Of a stretch of 64,000 bases of DNA, positions 50,262 to 60,960 are shown piece after piece. Under the pieces are notes generated by a model. That model was not told where the DNA came from and searched no databases. It worked only from the letters and a program-made list of their open reading frames with translations. The position numbers were made by a program, and so were the translations under genes. The first letter of the stretch is position 1. The number at the start of each line of letters is the position of its first letter. Origin of the DNA: Ailanthus altissimus (Eukaryota; Streptophyta; Magnoliopsida; Sapindales; Simaroubaceae); NCBI GenBank assembly GCA_946807835.1, contig OX327700.1, forward strand, positions 24,898,001-24,962,000, read 5' to 3'.

Positions 50262-51260
50262 TTAGAACTCCTCCAAGTAGCCATTTCTCATGAAAGTCTT
50301 AACTTGCTTCTTTAACTCCAGGAACTCTCTTGTGGCGTGCCCTAGATTCTGGTGAAATTTACACCAACTTTTTGGATTTATCCACTGCTTTAACTCCTTT
50401 CCTTTCTTAGAGAATTTATTGAGTGGATCTCTATTCTTGATGGCTTCATAGACATCTTGTAATGAGATGGCCAATGGGAAGAAACTTCCAACTTGAGCCA
50501 CCATTTTTTCTTCTACGAGGTGCTCATTGGGGTTTCTAGGACTTCTAGGCTGCTTATGATGATTATTGTAGGGCTGATGTCTGTTTGTTTTGGTGTTCCT
50601 CTAAGCTGGGGGTACATTGCATATGTTCAGGTAAGTTGCCCTTTGTTGAGGTTGATAATCACCATCCACTATTTGGTACTTTAGAGGTGGTAACGATCTT
50701 TCTCTTCTTCCCTCGTATCTTTCATTCTCTCTTGGACAAACTTGACTCTGAGCAGTTTCTGTAGAAGATCTCTTTGCTTCCTTATCTTCCTCTATGGTAA
50801 CATACTTTGATGACTTATTATATACCATTGCATAATTCATGACATTGCTCTCAGATAAGAAGTACCAAAATCTGTCAGCTTTAGCCCCAACCTGAGTGCT
50901 TTCAAAGCTGTAGATTGGTCGAACGCTCATAACGAGATCACATCCTTATGGAATATTCTAATATAATCTTTAAAACTCTCATTCCTTCCCTGTCTGACCT
51001 TCTTAAGTTGTTTAGGGTCTTTTTCTACTTCACAAAAACCCCAAAAATGTTAATCAACTTCTTTTGTAAGCTTATGGTAGGAGAAAATACTCTGCTGCTT
51101 CAGCCTTCGATACTAGAGAAGAGTTGGACCTTCAAGATTCATGTGAAAAATCTTGCACATCTAATCTTGCCTGGGCCCTACAATGAAAAGCAGATGAGTT
51201 ACTTAATCCACATAGTGATTGGGGTTAGTGACTTCCTCATAAACCAAAAGGCTTAGTAGC
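50262..51260 (-). pseudogene. Degenerate gypsy gag with zinc-knuckle region
   Basis: On the minus strand, phrases such as KKVRQGRNESFKDYIRIFHK (about 51010-50950) and STALKALRLGLK match the Gag core of plant gypsy elements. The downstream open frame 50504-50262 ends with the conserved block WCKFHQNLGHATREFLELKK, in which the last Cys of the usual CxFHxxxGHxTxxCxxLK motif is replaced by Phe. In-frame stops and frameshifts interrupt it further upstream. It lies just inside the primer-binding site, as expected for the first gene of the element. Confidence 0.82.
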
Positions 51261-51883
51261 CTAAACTAGGTTGGAAGTTCCATATCCCTCAGTTCATTAG
51301 TTAACGGAGACTTTCTCTCCCTTTCAGTATTCTTCAGGGAAGACTGTTCTTTTTTTTTTTTTCTCTTTTAAGAGGCTTTTCAATCTCTATTCCAAGTTAC
51401 GGATTTTATCCTTCAAGGGCAACTCGATATTAGGCTATTCAAAATAACGCTCATTCTTTATCTCTCAACATCTCTTGTTTAAGAGGCACTTAGCTGTGCC
51501 TTATTGCTCCAGTAGGGTTATATGGGATTTTTGACCTTTCTCCTCAATCTAACTGGTTTTGAATCTGAACTTATAAGGCATAGGGGTTTCCCTTATCATC
51601 ATTCCTTGCTTTTCCTCATTCTCTTCCTTTGTTTCTTTATCAATTCAACCATTAGTTACCTCAACTCTTCTATCTTATACCTTAACATCTGTAACTTCTG
51701 TTGAATTTCCACTAGCAAAGAACTTTCTAGTGGGTTTGCTAGGTTTACTGAGTGAGTTTTGCAATCGCCATTTCTACCAGATTCATTGCCTATTGTCCCG
51801 CAAGTTGATTTTGATTGATGGATTAGTTTTTTTTCCATAAACGGTGTGATAGTAGGCCTGTGACAAAGCTTTTCGTCCTGATT

Positions 51884-51900
51884 CCAATAGATAGTGCCAA
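51884..51900 (-). other. Gypsy primer-binding site (decayed)
   Basis: The reverse complement TTGGCACTATCTATTGG resembles the common plant gypsy site TTGGCGCCGTCTGTGGG. It lies 7 bases from the right LTR. Confidence 0.6.
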
Positions 51901-51907
51901 AAATTAT

Positions 51908-52815
51908 TGAGAAAAAAAAATACTTTTTGGGCCAACGAGCTTTAAATTTGTTTGGTTGCAAGAATAAAAATTTTGGGCCTTGCTCGTTCAGGTCAAAATT
52001 ACATGCTTACTAGAACTTTTGGTTACTGTGACGCCTTAAAATACAATTAAAACTATCGTTGAGACCTCGCCGAAGGTGGTTCTGGTGAAGACTCTCTAGT
52101 GCTTAAGTAAGGTGTCTATTTGAGAACAAAAGAGAAAAATTAAGAGAAATGGTAAGAGTTTTTAAACTAAAGTGGTGGATTCAAGATGAAACCTGTTTTA
52201 AGTTGTTTTCTTCTCTTTATATAGTATCGGTCTTCTTAGAATATTTCGGGCTTTGATGCTTATCTTCATCAGATTTGAAGTTATTTTGGGTAATCCTCTG
52301 ATCTTTTGGCGTGATTTGGAAGATAGCTTCCCAAAATAACACAATTCTCCTTCGAAAATAGTCTTGCTTGCCTCTTTTATGGGTTTATCTTGTTTGAGTT
52401 GTTTTATATTTTCCTTTTAAGTTGATGGGTATTGCTTAGCCTTTTCAAGGTTTGGTCCTGTAGGGTCTCTTAGGAACCTCTGCTCAAATGTGGTTTAGTA
52501 TATTTGCTGTGCTGATCTTCTTATGGTTAAATTATCATGCTCTAAGTATGTTGCCGAGTACTGGACTGAGTGACTTTAGACAACTTGTAAGATCTAAGTT
52601 AGGTAGTCTTAACTTTGTTAATTTAGTCAGAGTGGTCGAACAAGTTACGTGCTTCCGGTCCTTATTCATTTGATGGTACCTGGGTGACCTGCCCTACCAT
52701 TTGAGGCCCTTAATATTTTGGGCCTTTGGGCCAGTCCCTCGTTTGGTATTTTTATGGGTTGATATATGAGTTTTTTTTTTAGAATTGTGCCTTTGGAGAT
52801 TTCTAGAGGTGAACA
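51908..52815 (-). repeat. Right (5') LTR of the Tat-type element
   Basis: Begins TGAGAAAAAA and ends GGTGAACA on the + strand, aligned end to end with the left LTR. Substitutions are frequent in every line compared. Confidence 0.85.
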
Positions 52816-54898
52816 ATAGTAAAAACTTATTTGGCTAATTATTATTAGCCAAAATATAAATAGATGAAATTGTCATTGTAAAATATAACAAAAAAACCTG
52901 TTGTTTGAGCTACAAAATAAATAAAAAAAAGGGCAAGAAAATATAGTGGTAGTGTATTGTGATGAAATGGAGAAGAAATAAAATATGTCGACGAAAAAAT
53001 ACAGTAAATTGAGAGAAAAGAATGAAAATTAGAACAAAGAAAAAGACGAAGCCTAGAATTCCCCGTGCATTGCATGTAAGACGTAGGGGAGGGTTGCGTG
53101 CCAAGTCCGACAACGCTAGGAGGAGAGGGCAGCTCCTTCCCTTACGCAAGTTGAGGCATAACCCTTTTTCTTGTGTCGCACGTCTGTTACATTGCAGTTG
53201 TCCTTAGCCATTTTGCCAATGATTTTCGTTGCATTTAGTTCATTTTTCACAAAATCTGTTCATTTTCAACCGAATTACTTGTTCTTAAACTCGAATTTTT
53301 TAAAGTATGTTTTGAGCAAGTTTTAGAGAAAAATTTCTAATTGCTTACTTTGGGAGAGAGACAAAATATACTTGAAGAGCAAAACGGTATGAATTTGAAC
53401 TTTATGACTATTAAATATTGTATTTTAATTTTATGGCTATAAAAGAATATAAGTTTAAAATAAGGGCTAGTATTAAATATTTCTCATAACAAATCCATTA
53501 TAAAATAATTACCCAAACAAAAGTTAGTATTAGTGTCTATTTTGTTAGACTTTTTTACTAGTTAAAAGAATTTTTTTAATACTAAAAGTTCTTTTCATAT
53601 TTTTTTGGTGATATATGATTGCAATTGGAGAAAGAATTTTTGGAAATTAAAAATATTATTCTGACACTTGAGCTTTTGCCTTAGCGGCAAGTCCCCTACA
53701 CTTCCCTGATCTAAGTCATAGGTTCACGTTGTGATGGAAGCCAAGGTAGTATAATTATTATTCTTTTTTTATGGAGGATTTATAGTTTAGGTGGAGTATG
53801 CGTAAAAGATGTAAAATGATATTCTCGATGATCAAGTTGTATAATCTAATGAAATATTTAATAATATAGTTTGATATAATATTAGTAGCAAAGTGTATAT
53901 ATATATAAAAGAAGCTATCTTACATTTACTTGCAGAAACTTAAAATTTAGATTTTATGAAGTAAAGAGTTTTGAGTTTTTTTAAAATATTTGTATAATGT
54001 TACATATATTATAATAATATTTTTTTAAGCTTGGATTATTATACTTTAGTAGCATTAATCCTTTGTTTTTTGAGACAAAATTATAGCCGTTCGATTACAT
54101 CCAATAGGTGTGAAAATTAAGTTATAAAATTTATAAAAAAGGCCAACCGGATGAAGATTATTCATTACTTATGCACCTCTTACAATGACAAAAAATAAAA
54201 AACTATTTTGTTAATTGTTAACACGCCATCCAAGATCCAACACATCTTAATCTACGAGCAAATATCAACTGTCCCCTTTTATATTTGTTAAACATAAAAT
54301 ATTATTGTGTTAATTCAAACATTATTGAAGGATCCTACTTATATAAAAAAAAGATAATATTATACACACCTGACGGAAAAAAATATATGTTATAATCTAG
54401 ACATGACAACTATTTAAGAAAATATGCATCCATATAAAATAATTATAGCTATAAATTAATAATTATAGATCATAAAAAAATTAAAATTAAAATTAAAAAT
54501 AAAATTTAAATTTAAATTTTATATTCTCCAAGTCATCATTGCCATTCAGCCCTTACCCTTTACTCTACCGAAAATGATTTAAGGGCTACCATTATACAAT
54601 TGTAATTGAAAATAAATTTTAATCTATGATATTCAATTCATAATATTAATACATTTGTAATATTTAAGAATTGTAATTTACAATATCCAATTTATAATTC
54701 ATTATACGTTTGAGAAATTCGAGTGTTACACGTTTAATTAATACAATTACAACATTTAAGAATTTTAATTAACGATATTTAATTCAAAATTCATTAATAC
54801 GTTTGATAAATTTAGGTGTTATAAATTTATTTAATACATTTGCAATATTAAATATTTTAATTTACGATATCCATTTTGTAATTCATTAATACGTATAG
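52816..54898. other. AT-rich spacer of unknown origin
   Basis: No gene is supported. A GC-richer patch at 53050-53160 gives short ORFs on both strands with no recognised motif. 53540-53700 contains phrases similar to one end of the Tourist-like MITE at 5784-6468 ('gcaattggagaaagaattttt' against 'aaaactcttctctaattac'), suggesting a decayed relative. Confidence 0.45.
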
Positions 54899-56223
54899 TG
54901 ATAGGGCGGTAAAAGTACTAGTATAATTTGTATCAAACTTTTGTATTTTACTTTAAATCATAAATATTTGGCTATTTAATTATAGTTTTTGATCATAAAT
55001 AGATGCATGACGGAAAATTTGACATATATGAACAAACGAGAGGTAATTGGACATCAAACGAAGAAGTTACATTCAAAATATGAAAGGGGTACCAGAGCTG
55101 GGCGCCGTAGATTCCATGATTGAGCGTCGCGGCGCTCGTGGTGGTGAACAGTACCCGTGAGAACAGTAACCCGTGAACAGTATTTTTGTTACATTAACTC
55201 GTAAACAGTATTTTGAAGACAAAAGCTTATAAATAGAAAGCCAAAAACCCTAAAATAAAAAAAAAGAGGTGAGAAAAAGAGAGAAAAGAGGTAAAAACTT
55301 AGAGAGAGAATTCACAACACAAAATCAAATATCAAAGCCAAAAATTGAAGAACCAAGATTAAGATTCAAGCTTCAAGTCAAGATTAAGGGAGAAGCACAT
55401 CAATGAGTCACTTTGATTAGTTTTTCTTCTCTTTCTTTATTATTATGTTCTTTTTCTTATTAATCTTTATGAATTGGTTTGATACTTTTGGTTTTGTGAT
55501 GGGTTAATTTGTTCATCTAGGGTTAGACTATGTGAACCTAATATAGATTTGGATTGTGTTAAATTTTAATTTATGAACTTGATAAATTCAATTGATTTAT
55601 TCTATCTTGTGTTTAATACTTTCATTATACCTGATCAATATTTTGAATGATTGAGGAACCGTGATGAACTCGACAGAGGGATTCATGTGTTTAGCCTAGG
55701 ATAGTTTGATGCATGATCATAGGGTAACAACTATAAGTTCCAACTAGGATAGACATATACCTAGGTGGCATGTATGGTCTAATTTAGACTTGATTTTAAT
55801 GAATTACATTATGATTTGATTACCATAGACATATAGGTGATTGTTAAAATGGGTAATATAGTCACTTGACCATCGACAGAGGCTTGTGATGAGATTAGTG
55901 TCTAAGCCAATCAATTGGTATTAATGGATTAATTAAGTGGTTAATGAGTCTAATGAAATATTAGGAGATAAGTCAAAACCTTAGATTATCTTTATTTGTG
56001 AATTCTACTCTTTACTTTTGCTCATTATAATTGATAGAGTAGATTAGTTAAATAAATTTCAGATTGTGATTTTTTGAATAAAAGTTAAGTAGGTACAATT
56101 TTAGTACTTGATTTACAGAATTAGATTGCATAGTCCATGTGGGATCGATATCTAGACTTAAAATCCTATATTACTTGATACGATAGCGTGCACTTGCACT
56201 TAGCTAGTAGAGCACACCAATTA
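54899..56223. mobile_element. Solo-LTR-like element (same family as 2030-3440)
   Basis: A 1,325-bp segment starting TGATAGGGCGG and flanked by the exact 5-mer TATAG at 54894-54898 and 56224-56228. The last 70 bases ('ttgatacgatagcgtgcact') resemble the end of the 2030-3440 insertion, and lengths are similar. No ORF or internal retroviral domain is seen. The right end lacks the usual CA, so the boundary or class is uncertain. Confidence 0.5.
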
Positions 56224-56594
56224 TATAGTCCCTTCATAGTACTGATTCTTTTGGGCACTTTAGTTTAATTTTGTAATTAATTAATTAGTCATTAATACAT
56301 TTGATGGTCTTAGGCACTTTAGTCCCTCGAGTTTAGTATAATTAATAACTTTGTCCTAAAAACTTTGTCTTCAATGGCTTTATACATGTAACTTCTTGCA
56401 TGTTATGTTTATAATCTTATTCTTACATGTAACTTTCAATGATTGATAATAGTTATGAGTGATGAATGTGACTTGGAGTACAGATCTATATAATGAGCTA
56501 ATTTGTTGTAAGTCTTATCGAGTATAGTGTGCTAGAAAGTGAAATGTAATATTAGTTCAATTGTATTCTCCTGTCTTCTTTTTTCTCACTTCTT

Positions 56595-59204
56595 CTCACA
56601 TAGTTCTTTCTATAGAAGCCTCTCATAGAGTTCTTCTCAAAGAGTTTCTCTCATAGTCTTTTCTCTTTTTCTTATAGAATACCTTTCATAGTGTTTCCCT
56701 TATAGAGTTTCACTCATAGAGCTCATCTCACAAAGTTCAACTCAGAGTCTTCTTGTAGTTTTTATCTCACAAAGTTCCTTTCATAGAGGTCCCCTATAGA
56801 GTTTTTATCATTAAGTTCATCTCATAGATTTTGTCTTAAAGTATTCCTCTTACAGAGTTTATCTCATACTATTCTTCTTATAGAGTTTCATTCATAGAGT
56901 TCTTTTCATAAAATTTCTCTTATAAAGCTTCTCTCATAATATTCACATCATAAAGTTTCTCTAATAAAATTTTTATCATAGAGTTCCTCTCATAGTCTTC
57001 TCTCTTTCTCTCATGGAATTTTTCTCATAGAGTTCTTTTCATATCTCTATTATAATGTTCCTTTTATAGAGTTTCAATAATAGAGTTTCTCTTATAGCAT
57101 TCTTATCATAAAGGTCCACACATAAAGTTCTTATAATATAGTTTTTCTTATAGTGTTCGTTTCATAGAATTTCTCTTATAGAGTTCATCTTATAATGTTC
57201 CTCTCATAATCTTCTCTCTTCCTCTTATAGAGTTTCTCTTATAGAGTTTTTCTCATAGAGTTCCTCTTATAGAGGTATTCTATAGAGTTTTTAACATAGT
57301 GTTTCACTATAGAGTCTTTCTCGTAAAGATTCTCTTATATTATTCTTCTTATAGAGTTTCAGTCATACAGTTTCTCTTATATTGTTTTTCCTATAGTGTT
57401 CATTTTATAGTGTTTCTCTTACAAAGTTTCTCTCATAGAGGTCTTCTTATAGTATTTCACTTATAGAGTTTTTCTTATAGTTTCTTTTATAGTGTTCCTC
57501 GTATAGAGTTCCCTTTATAGAGTTCTTCTCATAATGTTCATTTCATAGAGTTCATATCATAGAGTTCCTCTCACAATCCTCTTTTTGTATCTCATAAAGT
57601 TCCTCTTATATAATTCATATCATAGAGTTCTTCTTATAGTCTTCTATTTTCCTCTTATAGAGTTTCTTTTATAGTGTTCCTCTCATAGAGTTCCTCTTAT
57701 AGTGTTTCTTTCATAGAATTTTTATCATAGTTTTCTTATCATAGGGTTCCACACATAGAATTTCTCTCATAGAGTTTCTCTCATAGTATCCTCTTATAGT
57801 GTTCATTGCATAGAGTTCCTCATATAGAGTTCTTTTCATAATATTCCTCTCGTAAAGTTTCACTCATAAAGTTCCTATTATAATATTCTCTTTTCTTTTA
57901 TGGAGTTTCTCTCATAGACTTCAACTCATATAGTTCCTCTTCTAGTGTTTCTCTTATAAAGTTTCTCTTACAGTGTTCCTTTGATACAGCTCATTTCATA
58001 GTGTTCTTCTCATAGTATTCTCTCTTCCTCTCGTAGAGTTCTTCTCATAGAGTTGCTCTTATAGTGTTCCTCTTATAGAGTTGCACTCATAGATTTTAAC
58101 TATAGAGTTTCTCTATAGTGTTCCTCTTATAAAGTTCCTGTCATAGTATTTCTTTTATAGAGTTCATCTATAGTGTTTCTCTCATAGAGCTCTTTTTATA
58201 GTGTTTCTCTTGTAAACTTCTGCTCATAGTGTTCCTTGCATAGAGTTCATCTTATAATGTTCCTCTTATAGAGCTCTACTCATAAAAGTTCTTCTCATGA
58301 AATTCCACTCATAGAGTTTTTCTCATAGTCTTCTTTATTCCTCTTATAAAATTGCTCTTATAGTGTTCTTTTCATTGTCTTCTCTATCCCTCTCATAAAA
58401 TTATTCTTATAGTGTTCCTCTCATGGAGTTCCTCGTATTAAGTTCTTTTTATAAAGTTTCTCTTATAAAGGTTCTCTCATAGTGTTTCTCTCTTAGAGTT
58501 CATCTTATAGAGTTCCACTTATAGAGTTTTTCTCATTGTATTCCTCTCATAGTCTTCTTTTATAGTGTTTCTATCATAAAGTTTCTTTTATAGAGTTTCT
58601 CTCATAGTGGTCTTTTATAAAGTTCCTCTAATAAAGCTCATCCTATAGTGTTCCTCTTATAGAGTTTTCTTAAATAGTTCATTTCATAATGTTATTCTTA
58701 CAGAGTTTTTTTCATAGTGTTCTTCTCATAGTATTCCTATTTTAAGGTTTATCTCATAGGGTTCTCCTATAGAGTTCCTCACATAATGTTCTTCTTATAA
58801 AGTTTCTTTTATAGTGTTCTTCTTATAGTATTTCTCTCATAGGGTTCCTTTCATAAGGTTACTCTCATAAAGTTTTTTCTCATAAAGTTCATTTTATAGG
58901 GTTTTTCTTATAGAATTTCTCTCGTATAGTTTCTCTCATAGTATTACTTGTATAGAGTTCCTCTTATAATATTTTTTTATAGAGTTCCCCTCATCGTGTT
59001 CCTCTTATAGAGTTTCTCATATAAAACTCTTCTCATAAAGTTCCTCTTATAGAATTCATTTCATAGAGTGCATTTCACAAAGTTCCTTTTATAATATTCC
59101 TTTTATAGAGTTTCTCTCATAGTGTTCATCTCATTAAATCCCTCTTATAGAGTTCCTCTCATCATATTCCTCTTATATAGATCTTCTCATAAAGTTCCTC
59201 TTAT
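56595..59204. repeat. 14-bp minisatellite array, ~2.6 kb
   Basis: A continuous tandem array of a degenerate 14-mer, consensus close to ATAGAGTTCCTCTC with frequent ATAGTGTTTCTCTT variants, about 185 units. At 57225-57275 the 14-bp period is exact over several copies. Longer 21-bp variants built on 'atagtcttctctcttcctc' (14+7) recur irregularly, for example near 56990, 57200, 57640, 58015 and 58335. No open frame longer than about 60 codons runs through it, so it is non-coding. It begins about 370 bases right of the solo-LTR-like element. Confidence 0.95.
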
Positions 59205-60960
59205 AGTCAATTTGAATAAAATGAATTGAATTCAAATAATTCACTTAAAAATAAATGTCAATTTAAATTCTTGATTTGAATTATTGTGCGAATTGAATGT
59301 GAATTTTCTAAAATCTAGTTGTACTTTACTTGTATTCGATATTTAGTTTGATTCGCATATTTCGTTTTGCCAACCTTACTGTCAGCTAAACATCAGGTAG
59401 ATCACAAAATTTTACGTTTCTTGAAATCCATTTTGAGTCAATTCATTATTGGTCATCGTCAAACAATCGGTCAGCCAATAATCGACATTGGCGGTATTGT
59501 GAGAGCACTATCCAACCACTTTTTTTTTGTTTTATTTAATTTGATTTTTTTTAAAACGTAGATTATTAGACATGTCAAATTTGTCTCACCTGTTTAATAA
59601 TCTTATGAAATTTATGTTTTAGTATTCTATTTTGCCAATTCATTTATGATATATTATTAATTGAATAATTGAATTGAGTTAAGTTATTTAAAAACAACAA
59701 ATTCATTTACGAATTAATTAAATTTGAATTGAAAAAATGACACAATTATGAAAAGGGTCAAATTTGTGTCACTCGTTTAATAATCTTGTTGAATTTCTGT
59801 TTGAGTATTTTGATTTGATAATTTATTTAATCAAATTAGGTCAATTTATTTAAGATATGAATTCGTTTAGAAAATATTTAGAGTAAGAATTTATTTAAAT
59901 CATTTAAAATTCATTTACATATATATGTATTTGTTAATTTAGATAATATGTGTTTTTATCATTTTTAAATAATAATTATATATAAGAATTGAATAATATA
60001 AACAAATTGAAGCATGTTTATCATGAAAACAAATTAAATCAGGTATATTTATATAAAAGAATTCAATATGACCTATTTGTTAAACATATCTAATTGTTTT
60101 GTTTCATGCAATCTATTCATTAAATGAATCAAATTTGTGTTTGGCTTTTTTTTTGGTTTCACACTAAATATTTAATTGTCGATTATAAACACTAAACATT
60201 TTATTGAAATGACACATGTAAACAAATTAATTTATTTTTTCTTATATTAATTTTCTCGTTACTTTACACATAATACTAGTTACATTTAACATTTAATTTT
60301 TTAACCTCAACTTTTTGGTTACACTACCAAAATAAATAAAATCACATATAACTTATAAGTAGTAAATTTTTTGGTTGACTATTGTAACCTATTATTCTAT
60401 TTCTCTAACTAATTACTTGTGAGCCTACCACCATTTACTCTTATCAATTGTGTACAAGAATTCAAGCCAACAATAAAAAAATTGGCTTTACAAGTTGCCA
60501 CTCCTAACATGACGTTCTCTCTTTTTCTCAATTTTTGTTGACAATAATATTTTTAACAACATTCTTACTTCGATTGCATACTAGCTTTAACATTATTATT
60601 CTCAAATTTGAATTCCATTCGTTAATTAATTAAATTAATTATTTTATTTATGTTTTTAAAATTCAAATTGAATACATGCCAATAAATAAACGGTGATCAC
60701 ATTGCTAGCCTCATTTAAGGGTACTTTCGTCATTTGATTAGAATAAGGGACCTATCTGATTAATATGGACAAACTACGTTTTTATGTTAGAAAATATAAA
60801 AAATTATGGACCTGAATGCTATAACCCCATTAAAGCCAAAATGGTCGAAGAGAGCAAAGCGAAACGAGCGTGAAAGTGAAGAAGTTGCGCGAGTTGTTTG
60901 AGAAGCAAACACAGCAGAAACTCGAAGAAGAATCATCAAAAAGAGACAATAAAGCAAGAA
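59205..60960. other. AT-rich spacer and RRP41L upstream region
   Basis: Mostly AT-rich repeat remnants. A direct repeat of about 70 bp starts at 59574 and 59757 ('gtcaaatttgt.tcac' then 'gtttaataatctt'), period 183. From about 60700 the composition becomes mixed, and a purine-rich leader precedes the start codon at 60961. No other gene is supported. Confidence 0.5.
59574..59830. repeat. Pair of ~70-bp direct repeats
   Basis: Copies start at 59574 and 59757 and share 'gtttaataatctt' followed by a similar T-rich tail. Diverged; origin unknown. Confidence 0.65.

Larger units (their letters stand above)
41290..52815 (-). mobile_element. Ty3/gypsy retrotransposon, Tat-type, decayed
   Basis: An 11.5 kb element in minus orientation. 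LTRs of ~0.9 kb lie at 41290-42186 and 51908-52815; in element orientation they start TGTTC and end near TCA. A primer-binding site adjoins the right LTR. Minus-strand order from the right is gag, PR-RT linker, RT, RNase H and integrase, all with stops and frameshifts. Between integrase and the left LTR lie a tandem-repeat tract and a long ORF region on the opposite (+) strand resembling Transposase_28-type 'putative gypsy transposon' proteins. An antisense extra ORF 3' of pol is known in Tat-clade plant elements. The LTRs are clearly diverged, so the insertion is old. The right LTR is followed by ATAGT, also present at 41282-41286, a possible 5-bp duplication. Confidence 0.85.

Noticed and set aside
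52910..53207. Overlapping ORFs on both strands at the GC-richer patch
   Set aside because: No recognisable motif, frames open on both strands, and no splice-linked neighbours.
56595..59204. CRISPR-like array reading of the 14-bp repeats
   Set aside because: Units are contiguous and degenerate with no unique spacers, and the DNA is plant nuclear.
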